A stretch of 64,000 nucleotides of DNA from Klebsiella africana (GCF_020526085.1 NZ_CP084874.1:1860001-1924000); one strand, 5' to 3'. Numbered from the stretch's first letter, positions 51,210 through 62,242 are shown. Notes: a model not told the origin generated them from the sequence alone. Program-made: numbers and translations.

Positions 51210-52181
51210 TTATTTATCAACCTTGGCGATCAGATCCATCATTTTCAGTTTCGGGTCGGTGGACACTTTACGTGCCTCCAGCTCGATACCGCGTGCGTTC
51301 AGCTTTTTAAACGCCTCAATATCTTTGGCATCGACCGAAATCGCGTTGTTAACCTGGGTTTTCCCCTGGCGGAACGCCATACCGCCGATGTTGACGCTGG
51401 TGATTTTCACGCCGCCCTCGACGATACGCTCAACGTCGGTCGGGTTGGTAAACAGCAGCATGACGCGCTGCCCGGCGTACATTGGGTTGTTATAGACGCG
51501 GATCATTTTGGCAACGTCGACCACGTGGGCGGTGACGCCCGGCGGTGCCACCTGGGTCAGCAGGGTTTTGCGCACGGTATCCGCGGCGACTTCGTCGCTG
51601 ACGACGATGATGCGAGTGACGTTGGTTTCTTTGGTCCAGCGAGTGGCGACCTGACCATGGATCAGACGGTCGTCAATACGCGCGAGACCAATCACCATGT
51701 AGTCGTTCGGGCCCATCGGTTTGGCTGGAACGGCGGCTTTGGGTGCTGCAGCCGCAGCGGGCGCGGGAGCCGCTTTCTCCACCGGTTTGGCCTTCAGCGC
51801 CTTCACACCTTCGCTGCCGGTCTCTACCGCTAAGGCGACCAGTTCATCGAAGGAAGGATCGTCATCGCGGGCCATGAAGGTTTCCACCAGCATTGGGATG
51901 TTAACCCCGGCGATGACTTCGTAATGCTCTTTATCGACGACAATGCGGCTTGCAGCGTTGAACGGACTGCCTCCCCATGTATCGACGAGAAACAGCACGC
52001 CTTTACTGGTATCCAGTTTTGCTAACTGGGCATTATATTTTTCGATCAGCGTTTCGGCGTTTTCACCCGGAACGAAATCGATCCAGCCTACGTTTTCCTG
52101 CTCGCCCAACAGCATCTCTGCGGTCTTCAGCAGCTGTTCTGCAGCCCAACCATGTGTGCCTATTACAATAGCAATCGTCAC
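51210..52181 (-). CDS. manX: Mannose PTS component IIAB
   Basis: Cytoplasmic two-domain protein that passes phosphate from HPr to mannose, glucose and related sugars. The 323-residue protein has a IIA domain (1 to about 130) with phosphorylated His10 in IGTHGWAA, an Ala/Pro-rich hinge (about 135-155) and a IIB domain with His175 in DDRLIHGQV. It leads manXYZ; two Mlc-like operators lie upstream. Confidence 0.97.
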   Translation of the reverse strand: MTIAIVIGTHGWAAEQLLKTAEMLLGEQENVGWIDFVPGENAETLIEKYNAQLAKLDTSKGVLFLVDTWGGSPFNAASRIVVDKEHYEVIAGVNIPMLVETFMARDDDPSFDELVALAVETGSEGVKALKAKPVEKAAPAPAAAAAPKAAVPAKPMGPNDYMVIGLARIDDRLIHGQVATRWTKETNVTRIIVVSDEVAADTVRKTLLTQVAPPGVTAHVVDVAKMIRVYNNPMYAGQRVMLLFTNPTDVERIVEGGVKITSVNIGGMAFRQGKTQVNNAISVDAKDIEAFKKLNARGIELEARKVSTDPKLKMMDLIAKVDK

Positions 52182-52297
52182 TTGCTACCTCCTTTATTAT
52201 CGTGAATGCATCATCTGCTTTGATACATCCTGAATCACTCTTGAGGACAAAATCGATTCAGTTAGGGTGTAAGATAGAAAATAGTTACTACCGCGAA

Positions 52298-52321
52298 TTA
52301 TTTTAGACAGTGAAAAAATAA
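52298..52321. promoter_or_regulatory. Candidate Mlc operator 1 of manX
   Basis: TTATTTT at the left and AAAAATAA at the right frame a nine-base centre, the arrangement of Mlc sites (TTATTT-N-AAATAA). It lies about 117 bases before manX. Mlc represses manXYZ in E. coli through two sites. Confidence 0.6.
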
Positions 52322-52362
52322 TTAATGTGATGAAGATCCGTTAATCAGGCATCGCCTGCTAA

Positions 52363-52385
52363 TTATTTTGCAGCACAAAAAATAG
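52363..52385. promoter_or_regulatory. Candidate Mlc operator 2 of manX
   Basis: TTATTTTGCAGCAC followed by AAAAAATAG resembles a second Mlc site, about 65 bases from the first. It is somewhat less symmetric. Confidence 0.5.
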
Positions 52386-52627
52386 CCTTAGTTATTGCAA
52401 ATTCAGGTAAATTTTTTCCATTTTCAATCTATATTTTGCTATGTTTAACTTCCGTTTAATTACTCAGGAGTATAGGGCATAGCCCGCAGTATGGACCGTC
52501 ATCGACGTCTTTTCACTTTCTGGCACCTGGTTGCCACCTCCACGCATCACGCTTTTCATTCAGCACCTATTGTCGCGTCCATGCATGACATGGCGATGAC
52601 TGACCTTGTCGCTAACCGGAGTCGCAC

Positions 52628-54187
52628 ATGGAATTGTTAATGGATCCCTCAATCTGGGCCGGCCTGTTGACGCTTATCGTTCTGGAAATTGTGCTCGGTA
52701 TCGACAACCTGGTGTTTATTGCCATCCTGGCGGACAAACTGCCACCAAAGCAGCGTGACAAGGCCCGACTGATCGGCCTGTCGCTGGCACTGGTGATGCG
52801 CCTGGGGCTGCTGTCAGTGATCTCCTGGATGGTGACCCTGACAAAACCGTTGATAACCATCGCCGATTTCTCCTTTTCCGGGCGCGATCTCATCATGCTG
52901 CTCGGCGGGATCTTCTTGCTATTTAAGGCGACAACCGAGCTGCACGAGCGGCTGGAAAACCGCCAGCACGATGCCGGGCACGGGAAAGGCTATGCCAGCT
53001 TCTGGGTGGTGGTGCTGCAGATCGTGGTGCTGGACGCCGTCTTCTCTCTGGATGCGGTGATCACGGCGGTCGGTATGGTAAACCATCTGCCGGTAATGAT
53101 GGCGGCGGTGGTGATCGCGATGATCATGATGCTGCTGGCCTCCAAGCCGTTGACGCGCTTTGTCAACCAGCACCCGACGGTGGTCGTACTCTGTCTGAGC
53201 TTCTTGTTGATGATCGGCCTGAGTCTGGTGGCGGAAGGGTTTGGCTTCCATATTCCGAAGGGGTACCTGTATGCGGCGATCGGTTTCTCGATCATTATCG
53301 AGTTCTTTAACCAGGTCGCACGTCGCAACTTTGTTCGCCACCAGTCGACGCTGCCGCTGCGTGCCCGTACCGCGGATGCCATCCTGCGCCTGATGGGCGG
53401 CCGTAAACAGGCCTCCGTCAGCCATGACGCCGACAGCCCGGCGGCGGTGCCGGTACCGGAAGGCGCCTTTGCGGAAGAAGAGCGTTACATGATTAACGGC
53501 GTGCTGACGCTGGCCCAGCGCTCCCTGCGCAGCATCATGACCTCGCGTGGAGAAATCAGCTGGGTCGACGCTGAGCAGAGTGAAGAGGAAATTCGTCGTC
53601 AGCTACTGTCCTCGCCGCACAGCCTGTTCCCGGTCTGCCGCGGCGAGCTGGACGAAATCATCGGTATCGTGCGGGCGAAAGAGATGCTGGTGGCGCTGGA
53701 ATCGGGCGAAAACGTCGCGGCGCTGGCCTCCGCCTCCCCGGCAATTGTCGTCCCGGAAACGCTGGATCCGATCAATCTCCTCGGCGTTTTGCGCCGCGCG
53801 CGCGGCAGCTTCGTCATCGTGACCAATGAATTTGGCGTGGTACAGGGGCTGGTCACGCCGCTGGACGTCCTTGAAGCCATCGCTGGCGAGTTCCCGGACG
53901 CGGATGAGACACCGGAGATTGTCATCGATGGTGACGGCTGGCTGATCAAAGGGTCAACCGACCTGCATGCGCTACAGCAGGCGCTGGGGCTGGATCCGTT
54001 GATTAATGACGATGAGGATATTGCGACGGTTGCCGGGCTGGTGATCTCCGCCAATGGCCATATCCCGCGCATCGGCGATGTCGTGTCGCTCCCGCCGCTA
54101 CAGTTTACTGTGGTGGAAGCGAATGATTACCGGGTCGATCTGGTTCGCGCGGTGGTTACCCGCCCGCCGAGCGACGAAGAAGAGTAA
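52628..54187 (+). CDS. yoaE: TerC/CBS/CorC-domain inner-membrane protein YoaE
   Basis: Membrane protein of uncertain role, possibly metal-ion related. The 519-residue protein has an N-terminal TerC domain of about seven segments ([21 protein letters not shown] and [15 protein letters not shown]), a pair of CBS domains (about 300-420) and a C-terminal CorC_HlyC domain ([15 protein letters not shown] to DYRVDLVR). E. coli YoaE is 518 residues. ATG 52628 follows CCGGAG. Confidence 0.93.
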   Translation: MELLMDPSIWAGLLTLIVLEIVLGIDNLVFIAILADKLPPKQRDKARLIGLSLALVMRLGLLSVISWMVTLTKPLITIADFSFSGRDLIMLLGGIFLLFKATTELHERLENRQHDAGHGKGYASFWVVVLQIVVLDAVFSLDAVITAVGMVNHLPVMMAAVVIAMIMMLLASKPLTRFVNQHPTVVVLCLSFLLMIGLSLVAEGFGFHIPKGYLYAAIGFSIIIEFFNQVARRNFVRHQSTLPLRARTADAILRLMGGRKQASVSHDADSPAAVPVPEGAFAEEERYMINGVLTLAQRSLRSIMTSRGEISWVDAEQSEEEIRRQLLSSPHSLFPVCRGELDEIIGIVRAKEMLVALESGENVAALASASPAIVVPETLDPINLLGVLRRARGSFVIVTNEFGVVQGLVTPLDVLEAIAGEFPDADETPEIVIDGDGWLIKGSTDLHALQQALGLDPLINDDEDIATVAGLVISANGHIPRIGDVVSLPPLQFTVVEANDYRVDLVRAVVTRPPSDEEE

Positions 54188-54220
54188 TCGCCTGGTTCGC
54201 CGGCCCCTGCGGCCGGCGAG

Positions 54221-55792
54221 TTATTCTACCGTCACCCTCTCTGTCGGCTCTCTGCTGGCCAGCCATGCCGGAAAAGCCTCCACTGGCATCGGCCTGGCGT
54301 AATAAAACCCCTGTAGCACATCGACGCCGTGCCTACGCAGGTAGCTTTCCTGCTCCAGCGTCTCCACCCCTTCGGCAACGGTAACAATATTCAGGCGGTT
54401 GGCGAGGGCGATAATAATATCTGTCACCGTCGCATTCACGCTGTCTATGCCGACCGAGCTGGTGAACGAGCGGTCGATCTTCAGGACGTCCGGGCGCAGC
54501 TTTTCCAGCCACGATAGCGAACTGTTGCCGGTGCCAAAATCATCAATAGCCAGCTGTACCCCTTTGAAATGCAAGTGTTCCGCCATATGCTGGTCGCCAT
54601 CCTGCAGGACATCGCGCTCGGTTAGCTCGACCACCAGCTGCTGCACTGGCTGCACGCTGAACCAGTAATTATGCAGGTCGCGCAGCAGTAAACCGTTGGC
54701 AAAGTGGCGGGCAGCGACATTGATCGCGATATGAAAATGGCGGTCGCTGGGAAAAACGTCCAGACGGCGCGCGGTTTCGGCAATGACATAGCGGGTGAGG
54801 GGAATGATGAGATTGCTCCCTTCAGCGATGGGAATAAACACCTCCGGCGAAATCGCCCCGCGGCGCGGGTTATTCCAGCGCAGGAGGATCTCCACCCCGC
54901 AGCAGCGGCCGCTGCGCGCATCCTGCAGTGGCTGACACCAGAGGGCAAACTCTCTGGCCGAAATGCCAAGGCTTATTTCCCGCGAGAAACTCATTCTGCC
55001 CGCGGTCGCCAGCCAGGCAATGCCGGTCATTAACAGGCTGAAGATGAGCGCCAGCGGCAGCTCACCGGGCAGCTCCTCAAGGGCAATAGCCGTGGCGCCG
55101 GGTCCGGTGATGTTGACGGTAAAAGGAAACTCAGTAGAGCGCTGGCGATAAATCACCGTTCCCGGCGGGGCATGGGCTTTATCAAGAAGTCCATGGCTGC
55201 TGCTAAAATAACGATCGCCAACCTGCAGGCTAACGTCGCTGATTAAGGCTGATTTTTCATTAAGAATTAAGGTGCCCAGCAGCTCGATATTCACCACCAG
55301 CATCGCACCATCCAGGCCGCTCTCCGAGGCTGGATACCACTGGATCAGCACCGGTGAGCCTTTGAGCAAGGAGCTGTCGTTCGAAAAGAGCAGCAGAGCG
55401 CGGGGCGCAGGAAGCGCGGGCTGCAGGCGATGTAAGTCCGCCTGTCGCGGACCAAAAATACTGGAACAATAAACGATACCTGATGTCACGAGGACAACGG
55501 AACGAACGGTTTGCAACGAGGCAGCCATTTTGCGCAGCGCCAGATGGATATCCGGACAGGGTTTGCCCACCAGAAGAAGTAGAGGGGGTCGCTGGGCGCT
55601 CAGCGGACGCAGGATGTTATTGAGCGCCGCCACCCGTTGGCTGGCGGCAGTACGAATAGCGTCTTCATTTACGCTACGCTGCGAAATAAATCGAATGGCT
55701 AAGGTGGCGCCCAGGGTTACAAGGGCTACCAGCAGGCAGACAATAATGCGTTTGCGACGATAGGCCGTAATGACTTTTTGTGCAGTCTGCAT
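54221..55792 (-). CDS. pdeD: c-di-GMP phosphodiesterase PdeD (CSS-EAL)
   Basis: Inner-membrane enzyme that breaks down cyclic di-GMP. The 523-residue protein has two membrane segments around a periplasmic CSS domain (YCSSIFG and a second Cys at KPCPD), then a C-terminal EAL domain. The EAL signature reads EIL (GVEILLRWNNP); DDFGTGNSS and the later acidic residues (ELTERD, KIDRSF, AEGVET) are present, so activity is likely. CSS domains sense periplasmic disulfide state. E. coli YoaD/PdeD is 532 residues. Confidence 0.92.
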   Translation of the reverse strand: MQTAQKVITAYRRKRIIVCLLVALVTLGATLAIRFISQRSVNEDAIRTAASQRVAALNNILRPLSAQRPPLLLLVGKPCPDIHLALRKMAASLQTVRSVVLVTSGIVYCSSIFGPRQADLHRLQPALPAPRALLLFSNDSSLLKGSPVLIQWYPASESGLDGAMLVVNIELLGTLILNEKSALISDVSLQVGDRYFSSSHGLLDKAHAPPGTVIYRQRSTEFPFTVNITGPGATAIALEELPGELPLALIFSLLMTGIAWLATAGRMSFSREISLGISAREFALWCQPLQDARSGRCCGVEILLRWNNPRRGAISPEVFIPIAEGSNLIIPLTRYVIAETARRLDVFPSDRHFHIAINVAARHFANGLLLRDLHNYWFSVQPVQQLVVELTERDVLQDGDQHMAEHLHFKGVQLAIDDFGTGNSSLSWLEKLRPDVLKIDRSFTSSVGIDSVNATVTDIIIALANRLNIVTVAEGVETLEQESYLRRHGVDVLQGFYYARPMPVEAFPAWLASREPTERVTVE

Positions 55793-55971
55793 GTGCGACA
55801 CCCTGTCGACAGGACGAGTGGTTAAGCGTGGCTTATTTAATAGAGCAATTGTAGTGGCAGAATATCGTCAGGTATAGAAAAAAGAAAATGCGCCACTGAG
55901 GGCGCATCAGGAAGGCTGGAAGCCTGGTGCTGCGCCTGCACCCCGACAGGTGGCGGGGGCAGGCAAACAGT

Positions 55972-57336
55972 TTAGTCACACTGAACTTTAATCGCCAGGC
56001 CGCCGCGGGAGGTTTCGCGGTACTTGGCGTTCATGTCTTTACCGGTTTCGTACATGGTCTCGATCACTTTGTCGAGCGAGACGCGCGGTTCGCTGGTACG
56101 GCGCATCGCCATTCGCGCGGCGTTGATTGCCTTGACGGAGGCGATGGCGTTACGTTCAATGCATGGCACCTGCACCTGGCCGGCGACCGGGTCGCAGGTC
56201 AGGCCGAGGTTGTGTTCCATGCCGATCTCCGCCGCCACGCAAACCTGTTCCGGGCTGGCGCCGAGCAGTTCAGCCAGACCCGCCGCCGCCATCGAGCAGG
56301 CGACGCCCACCTCGCCCTGACAACCGACTTCGGCGCCGGAAATGGAGGCATTCATCTTGTACAGCGCGCCGATCGCCCCACAGGCCATAAAGTAGCGGAT
56401 ATAGATCTCCGGGCTGACGGACTCGATAAAGTGATCGTAATAGGCGAGTACCGCCGGAACGATGCCGCAGGCGCCGTTGGTCGGCGCGGTCACCACGCGA
56501 CCGCCGGCGGCGTTCTCTTCATTGACCGCCAGTGCGAACATATTGACCCAGTCAACGACGTTCATCGGATCGCTGGAGAGCTTATCGCTGGCCACCAGCA
56601 GACGACGCAGCGCCGAGGCGCGACGCGGGACGCGTAGCGGACCAGGCAGCACGCCTTCGGTGTTCATCCCGCGGTCGATACAGGCGCGCATGGTCTGCCA
56701 GACGTTGGCGAAATAGTCCTCGATCTCTTTTTTGCTGTGCAGCGCCAGCTCGTTCTGCATCACCATCCCGGAGAGCGACAGGCCGGTCTCTTTACAGTAC
56801 GCCAGCATTTCCTGCGCCGATTTAAACGGGTAGGGCACCTGCAATTCGTTGGCGTTTTCTTTGCCGAAATGCTCTTCATCGACGATAAAGCCGCCGCCAA
56901 TCGAGTAATAGGTCTTGCAGTAGATCTCTTTCTCGCCGGCCCAGGCATGAATGGTCATGCCGTTTTCGTGCAGCGGCAGGTTGTCGCTGCGAAAACGCAT
57001 GCCGTCATCCGCCGGGAAGTCGACCTCGTGCTGGCCGTTGGCCAGCAGCAGTCGGCCGCGTGCCTCGACGTCACGGATAAATGCCGGAATCGCATCAATA
57101 TCGACCGTATCGGGCTGATTGCCCGCCAGCCCCATGATAATGGCGATGTCCGTATGGTGGCCTTTGCCGGTTAATGACAGCGAACCGTAGACGTCAACCG
57201 CCACACGGGTCACTGCATTAAGCAATCCTTTTTCGACCAGGTCATCGACGAACTGTTTACCGGCCTTCATCGGGCCAACAGTGTGGGAAGATGAGGGACC
57301 AATCCCCACCTTGAACATGTCGAATAGACTAATCAC
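55972..57336 (-). CDS. sdaA: L-serine dehydratase 1
   Basis: Iron-sulfur enzyme that deaminates L-serine to pyruvate and ammonia. The 454-residue protein equals E. coli SdaA. It begins [23 protein letters not shown], the beta-domain substrate site; the alpha domain has the cluster cysteines in [21 protein letters not shown] and [14 protein letters not shown]. An Lrp-controlled promoter is known in E. coli; I did not find a certain site. Confidence 0.97.
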   Translation of the reverse strand: MISLFDMFKVGIGPSSSHTVGPMKAGKQFVDDLVEKGLLNAVTRVAVDVYGSLSLTGKGHHTDIAIIMGLAGNQPDTVDIDAIPAFIRDVEARGRLLLANGQHEVDFPADDGMRFRSDNLPLHENGMTIHAWAGEKEIYCKTYYSIGGGFIVDEEHFGKENANELQVPYPFKSAQEMLAYCKETGLSLSGMVMQNELALHSKKEIEDYFANVWQTMRACIDRGMNTEGVLPGPLRVPRRASALRRLLVASDKLSSDPMNVVDWVNMFALAVNEENAAGGRVVTAPTNGACGIVPAVLAYYDHFIESVSPEIYIRYFMACGAIGALYKMNASISGAEVGCQGEVGVACSMAAAGLAELLGASPEQVCVAAEIGMEHNLGLTCDPVAGQVQVPCIERNAIASVKAINAARMAMRRTSEPRVSLDKVIETMYETGKDMNAKYRETSRGGLAIKVQCD

Positions 57337-57498
57337 GATAATACTCCTGACAGGGTTACCGCGGATGCGGTAACGATGTAATAACTGCGCATAGTGTAAG
57401 AGGGAAGCGCCCTGTCAGTTCAACTATTCACATGAATTAAACTAATGGATAACCGCGATTTTACTAATAGTGAGAGCGCCCTCTCATAATCAGTATAG

Positions 57499-58077
57499 CT
57501 AAGGTCGCGCGCCTATCTGCAGCGCCAGCTCGCGAATGATCCCGGCGGTCATTCCCCAGACAAAATAATGCTGGTACCAGGAGAGCCAGACGCGGTGGTC
57601 GTTGCCCCGGCGGTGAATATCAAGCGGATGGTAGCGCCCGAGGCGCAGAGCTTCAGCGAGCGGCATTTCAAATACTGCGGCGACTTCGTCCTGACTGGCG
57701 TGATAGTGCAGATCCGGAGGAATAATGCCCACCACCGGCGTCACCTGAAATCCGGTGACGCTGTCCACCGGCGGCAGGACGCCGATCACCTCGACCGACT
57801 CCGGCGGGATCGCCACTTCTTCCTGGGCTTCGCGCAGGGCGGCAGCGATAAGCGTCGCATCGGTATTATCTACCGCGCCGCCGGGAAAGGCGACCTGGCC
57901 GGCGTGCTTGCGCAGCAGCGGCGAACGCTGGGTCAGCAGCAGGCCGGGCTGCGGCCGGCGCACGATCGGCACCAGCACCGCCGCCTGTCGCTGATTGAGC
58001 GCATGGCGCGAAGGCTGAGGGCGCAGCAGCTGGAAGCGGGACAGAAAATCATCCAGATTGAGGGCGTGGTCCGCCAT
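57499..58077 (-). CDS. nudL: Nudix hydrolase NudL
   Basis: Nudix family protein of the coenzyme A diphosphatase type (192 residues, as in E. coli YeaB/NudL). The Nudix box runs from [20 protein letters not shown] through EEVAI. The preceding stretch [14 protein letters not shown] is the UPF0035 signature of this group. It begins three bases after pabB, so the two are co-transcribed. Confidence 0.93.
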   Translation of the reverse strand: MADHALNLDDFLSRFQLLRPQPSRHALNQRQAAVLVPIVRRPQPGLLLTQRSPLLRKHAGQVAFPGGAVDNTDATLIAAALREAQEEVAIPPESVEVIGVLPPVDSVTGFQVTPVVGIIPPDLHYHASQDEVAAVFEMPLAEALRLGRYHPLDIHRRGNDHRVWLSWYQHYFVWGMTAGIIRELALQIGARP

Positions 58078-58080
58078 GGT

Positions 58081-59436
58081 TTAGTTCTCCAGTTGGTGCA
58101 GGATACGATTAACTTTATCAAAAGTTTCCTGATATTCCGCCGCTTCATCGCTATCCGCCACAATTCCACCGCCAGCGGAGCAGTATAGCTGCCCCTGCCA
58201 GGCCGTCAGGGTGCGAATGGTGATGCTGGTATCCATATTGCCGCAATAGCTCAGATAGCCGATGCTCCCGCACCAGGCGTTGCGTCGCTGGGGCTCCAGT
58301 TCATCGATAATCTCCATCGCCCGCACTTTCGGGGCGCCGGTGATCGAGCCGCCGGGAAAGGCGGCGCGCAGCAGGTCGCTGGCGTGCAGCGTTGCCGGTA
58401 AGCGGGCGGTGATGGTACTGACCAGATGATGGACCGCCGGGAACGGCTCCACCACGAACAGCTCGGGGACCCGCACGCTGCCCGGGACGGCGACGCGGCC
58501 GATGTCGTTGCGCATCAGGTCGACAATCATTAAATTCTCGGCGCGATCTTTCGGCGAATTTGCCAGCTTCTCAGCCTGCTGCGCATCATCCTGCGGTGAA
58601 TCAAGCCGCGGCAGGGTGCCTTTTATCGGGCGCGTCTGGACTTCCCCCTGGCGCAGCTGAATAAAGCGCTCCGGCGACAGGCTTAAAATCGCCCCTTCCT
58701 CGAGGCGAATAAAAGCGCTAAAGGGGGCGCGGTTGGCGGTATTCAGCTGGCGGAAAGCCTGCCATTCATCACCGACGTAGTTGGCCTGAAAACGCTGAGC
58801 GAGGTTGACCTGATAGCAGTCGCCGCTGTGCAGATAGGCCTGCACCTGGCGAAATTTCTCGCCGTACTGCTGGCGGTTCATATTTGACTGCCAGGCAGAG
58901 GTCAGGGCGAAAGGTATCATCGCCGGACGTGATTGTGCCTGCAGCCACTGCAGGCGCTGCTGCGGATCGTCATAGCTGAGCAGTGAAATTTGCTGACGCT
59001 GGTGGTCGACGACCAGCGCCCAGTCATAGATCCCCACCGCCATATCCGGCAGCGCGATATCGGCCTGCGCGTGCGAAGGGAGATGCTCAAAGCGGCGGCC
59101 CAGATCGTAACCGAATAATCCCAGCGCGCCGCCGAGAAACGGCAGATCGTCATGGGGCTGCGGCGTGAACGGCTGACGATCCAACTGCTGTTGAAGCAGT
59201 TGCAGCGGATCTTCCGTTGAGACAACAACGGTTTCGCCGTCGTCGACCCACGTCTGTTCACCGTGCGTCAGCAGCGTGGCGCGCGGAGCCGCCACCAGAA
59301 TATCAAAGCGGTTATGCGGATGGTCGGCAAAGCCGGAATGCAGTAGCATCGCCCAGGGCAGGGCGCTTAACGGCGTAAAATAGTGTTCGGCGGCATCCGG
59401 GCGCCAGGGCAGGCTAATAATCGCGGGGGACAACAT
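58081..59436 (-). CDS. pabB: Aminodeoxychorismate synthase component I
   Basis: Converts chorismate and ammonia (from PabA) to 4-amino-4-deoxychorismate, toward 4-aminobenzoate and folate. The 451-residue protein starts MLSPAIISLPWRPDAAEHYF. The chorismate-binding core shows RPIKGTLPRL, SPKDRAENLMIVDLMRNDIG, AFPGGSITGAPKVRAMEII and GGGIVADS. A longer in-frame reading into yoaH is rejected. It is divergent from yoaH. Confidence 0.97.
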   Translation of the reverse strand: MLSPAIISLPWRPDAAEHYFTPLSALPWAMLLHSGFADHPHNRFDILVAAPRATLLTHGEQTWVDDGETVVVSTEDPLQLLQQQLDRQPFTPQPHDDLPFLGGALGLFGYDLGRRFEHLPSHAQADIALPDMAVGIYDWALVVDHQRQQISLLSYDDPQQRLQWLQAQSRPAMIPFALTSAWQSNMNRQQYGEKFRQVQAYLHSGDCYQVNLAQRFQANYVGDEWQAFRQLNTANRAPFSAFIRLEEGAILSLSPERFIQLRQGEVQTRPIKGTLPRLDSPQDDAQQAEKLANSPKDRAENLMIVDLMRNDIGRVAVPGSVRVPELFVVEPFPAVHHLVSTITARLPATLHASDLLRAAFPGGSITGAPKVRAMEIIDELEPQRRNAWCGSIGYLSYCGNMDTSITIRTLTAWQGQLYCSAGGGIVADSDEAAEYQETFDKVNRILHQLEN

Positions 59437-59524
59437 CTTTCTCGATCCTGAACGATGCCGCCCCTCTGGCGTAGGCGGGGACGGCGTGAAATAATTACGC
59501 CCCACAATGTAGCAGGAGTAAAAG

Positions 59525-59710
59525 ATGTTTGCAGGTTTACCTTCGCTGAGCCACGAGCAACAGCAAAAAGCGGTCGAACGTATCCATGAGCTAATGGCCC
59601 AGGGGATGAGCAGCGGCCAGGCGATTGCCCTGGTGGCGGAAGAGCTGCGCGCAACGCATACCGGCGAGCAGATCGTCGCGCGCTTTGAAGATGAAGACGA
59701 AGACGAGTAA
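59525..59710 (+). CDS. yoaH: Small protein YoaH (UPF0181)
   Basis: Protein of unknown function, 61 residues (E. coli 59). It reads [20 protein letters not shown] and ends in an acidic run (FEDEDEDE). ATG follows CAGGAG. It is convergent with yoaB, with stops directly adjacent. Confidence 0.93.
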
Positions 59711-60055
59711 TTACACCGCGGCGATAATTTTGATCTCAACTTTATACTGCGGGTTCATCAGCGTCGCTTCCACCGTGCAGCGCACCGGGGCGTGACCAGC
59801 CACCACCCACGCGTCCCAGGCTTTATTCATTGCCGCAAAGTCGTTTTTGTCGGCGAGGAAAATGGTAGCGTCAAGAATGCGTGACTTGTCGCTGCCCTGT
59901 TTTTCCAGCACCGCGTCAATCTGCGCCAGGGTGTTGGCGGTCTGCTCGAAGGCGTCGGCTTCGAGATTTGCCGGCACGCCGGTGTAGTACAGGGTCTGGT
60001 TGTGGATCACCACGTCTGACCAACGGGCTTCGGCATCAATACGGGTAATTGTCAT
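59711..60055 (-). CDS. yoaB: RidA family protein YoaB
   Basis: YjgF/YER057c/UK114 (RidA) family member of 114 residues. Archetypal RidA hydrolyses reactive enamines from amino acid metabolism; the exact role of YoaB is not set. The arginine of the family active site is in APVRCTVEA. The start MTITRIDAEARWSD matches E. coli. Confidence 0.93.
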   Translation of the reverse strand: MTITRIDAEARWSDVVIHNQTLYYTGVPANLEADAFEQTANTLAQIDAVLEKQGSDKSRILDATIFLADKNDFAAMNKAWDAWVVAGHAPVRCTVEATLMNPQYKVEIKIIAAV

Positions 60056-60186
60056 TTCTTTTTCCTCTTTGAGCATTCCATTCGGCTGCGGCAAGACTGC
60101 CATAATGTGCCGCTCGCGTCACTACCCGGACTGGCGAAACGCCGTCCTCCCTGACATAATCACTGTCCAAATAACCAGGGGGCAAT

Positions 60187-62097
60187 GTGATCGACGATTT
60201 TGCAGCAGACGGCCAGCTAGCCAAAGCCATACCGGGATTTAAACCGCGCGAACCGCAGCGCCAGATGGCGGTGGCGGTGAGCGAAGCGATTGAGGCCTCC
60301 CGGCCGCTGGTGGTGGAAGCGGGGACCGGAACCGGTAAAACTTACGCTTACCTGGCGCCTGCGCTGCGGGCGAAAAAAAAGGTGATTATCTCCACCGGCT
60401 CGAAAGCGCTGCAGGATCAGCTCTACAGCCGCGATCTGCCCACCGTCGCCAAAGCGCTCAAATTCACCGGTAAACTGGCGCTGCTCAAAGGGCGCTCCAA
60501 CTACCTGTGCCTCGAACGTCTTGAGCAGCAGGCGCTGGCGGGCGGCGATCTGCCGGTGCAAACCCTCAGCGATGTAATCCTCCTGCGCTCCTGGTCGAAC
60601 CAAACTCAGGATGGCGATATCAGCACCTGCGCCAGCGTGGCGGAAGACTCTCAGGCCTGGCCGCTGGTCACCAGCACCAACGATAACTGTCTCGGTAGCG
60701 ACTGCCCACTGTATAAAGATTGCTTCGTGGTGAAGGCGCGTAAAAAAGCGATGGACGCCGACGTGGTGGTGGTCAACCATCACCTGTTCCTGGCCGATAT
60801 GGTGGTCAAAGAGAGCGGTTTTGCCGAGCTGATCCCCGAGGCGGAAGTGATGATCTTCGATGAAGCCCATCAGTTGCCGGATATCGCCAGTCAGTACTTT
60901 GGCCAGTCGCTCTCCAGCCGCCAGCTGCTGGACCTGGCGAAAGACATCACCATTGCCTACCGTACCGAACTGAAAGACACCCAACAGCTGCAAAAATGTG
61001 CCGACCGCCTGGCGCAAAGCGCCCAGGATTTCCGCCTGCAGCTGGGAGACCCGGGCTACCGCGGCAATCTGCGCGAGCTGCTGGCGGACAGCCACATTCA
61101 GCGGGCGCTGCTGCTGCTCGATGATGCTCTTGAACTGTGTTACGACGTCGCCAAACTTTCGCTGGGCCGCTCGGCGCTGCTCGATGCCGCTTTTGAGCGC
61201 GCCACCCTCTATCGCGGGCGTCTGAAGCGGCTGAAAGAGATCAACCAGCCGGGCTACAGCTATTGGTATGAGTGCACCTCACGCCACTTTACCCTCGCGC
61301 TGACGCCGTTGACCGTGGCCGAGAAGTTTAAAGAGGTGATGGCGCAGAAGTCGGGGAGCTGGATCTTTACCTCGGCGACGCTGTCGGTCAACGACGATCT
61401 GCACCACTTCACCGCCCGGCTGGGGATCGACGAGGCGCAGACTCTGCTGCTGCCGAGTCCCTTTGACTATCAGCACCAGGCGCTGCTCTGCGTGCCGCGC
61501 AACCTACCGCTGCCGAACCAGCCCGGCGCGGCGCGACACCTGGCGGCGATGCTCAAGCCGCTGATCGAGGCCAACGATGGTCGCTGCTTTATGCTGTGCA
61601 CCTCGCACGCCATGATGCGCGATCTGGCTGAGCAGTTCCGCGCCACCATGACGCTACCGGTGCTGCTGCAGGGCGAGACCAGCAAAGGTCAGCTGCTGCA
61701 GCAGTTCGTCAGCGCCGGCAACGCGCTGCTGGTGGCTACCAGCAGCTTCTGGGAGGGAGTCGACGTGCGCGGCGACGCGCTGTCGCTGGTGATTATCGAT
61801 AAGCTACCATTCACCTCGCCGGACGATCCGCTGCTAAAAGCGCGGATGGAAGATTGCCGGCTGCGCGGTGGGGATCCCTTCGATGAAGTGCAGCTCCCGG
61901 ATGCGGTGATCACCCTCAAGCAGGGGGTGGGCCGCCTGATCCGCGATATCGACGACCGCGGGGTGCTGGTGATCTGCGACAACCGGCTGGTGATGCGCCC
62001 CTACGGCGCGGTGTTCCTGGCCAGTCTGCCGCCGGCGCCGCGAACCCGCGATATCCGTCGGGCGGTGCGCTTCCTCGCCGTACCGCCGGCAAGGTAA
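60187..62097 (+). CDS. yoaA: DinG-family ATP-dependent DNA helicase YoaA
   Basis: XPD/Rad3-type iron-sulfur helicase that acts in repair of blocked forks with the HolC chi subunit of Pol III. The 636-residue protein has Walker A EAGTGTGKTYAY, four Cys for the Fe-S cluster (STCASV, NDNCLGSDC, KDCFV), DEAH in MIFDEAHQLPD and helicase motif VI QGVGRLIRD. Start GTG 60187 follows CAGGGGGCA. The length is the same as E. coli. Confidence 0.96.
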   Translation: MIDDFAADGQLAKAIPGFKPREPQRQMAVAVSEAIEASRPLVVEAGTGTGKTYAYLAPALRAKKKVIISTGSKALQDQLYSRDLPTVAKALKFTGKLALLKGRSNYLCLERLEQQALAGGDLPVQTLSDVILLRSWSNQTQDGDISTCASVAEDSQAWPLVTSTNDNCLGSDCPLYKDCFVVKARKKAMDADVVVVNHHLFLADMVVKESGFAELIPEAEVMIFDEAHQLPDIASQYFGQSLSSRQLLDLAKDITIAYRTELKDTQQLQKCADRLAQSAQDFRLQLGDPGYRGNLRELLADSHIQRALLLLDDALELCYDVAKLSLGRSALLDAAFERATLYRGRLKRLKEINQPGYSYWYECTSRHFTLALTPLTVAEKFKEVMAQKSGSWIFTSATLSVNDDLHHFTARLGIDEAQTLLLPSPFDYQHQALLCVPRNLPLPNQPGAARHLAAMLKPLIEANDGRCFMLCTSHAMMRDLAEQFRATMTLPVLLQGETSKGQLLQQFVSAGNALLVATSSFWEGVDVRGDALSLVIIDKLPFTSPDDPLLKARMEDCRLRGGDPFDEVQLPDAVITLKQGVGRLIRDIDDRGVLVICDNRLVMRPYGAVFLASLPPAPRTRDIRRAVRFLAVPPAR

Positions 62098-62242
62098 TCC
62101 GCACTAAAATGTGTTAAGCTGCGCGCCATTTTGTTAATTAGCGGTTCCCAATAGACTTCGGGCGGCATGGCGACGGGTTAGCCGTTTGCCGGAAAACAGG
62201 CTGCCTGAAGGCCTGAACTATGTAACGAGAGCGTGACCACCC

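Larger units (their letters stand above)
52182..52627. other. manX-yoaE divergent regulatory region
   Basis: These 446 bases hold no gene. The manX-proximal half is AT-rich and carries two Mlc-like operators, listed separately. The yoaE-proximal half has no recognisable site. No clear Crp site was found by eye. Confidence 0.5.

Noticed and set aside
59437..59739. N-terminal extension of pabB
   Set aside because: Ser-rich sequence read antisense through yoaH; the family start is at 59436.
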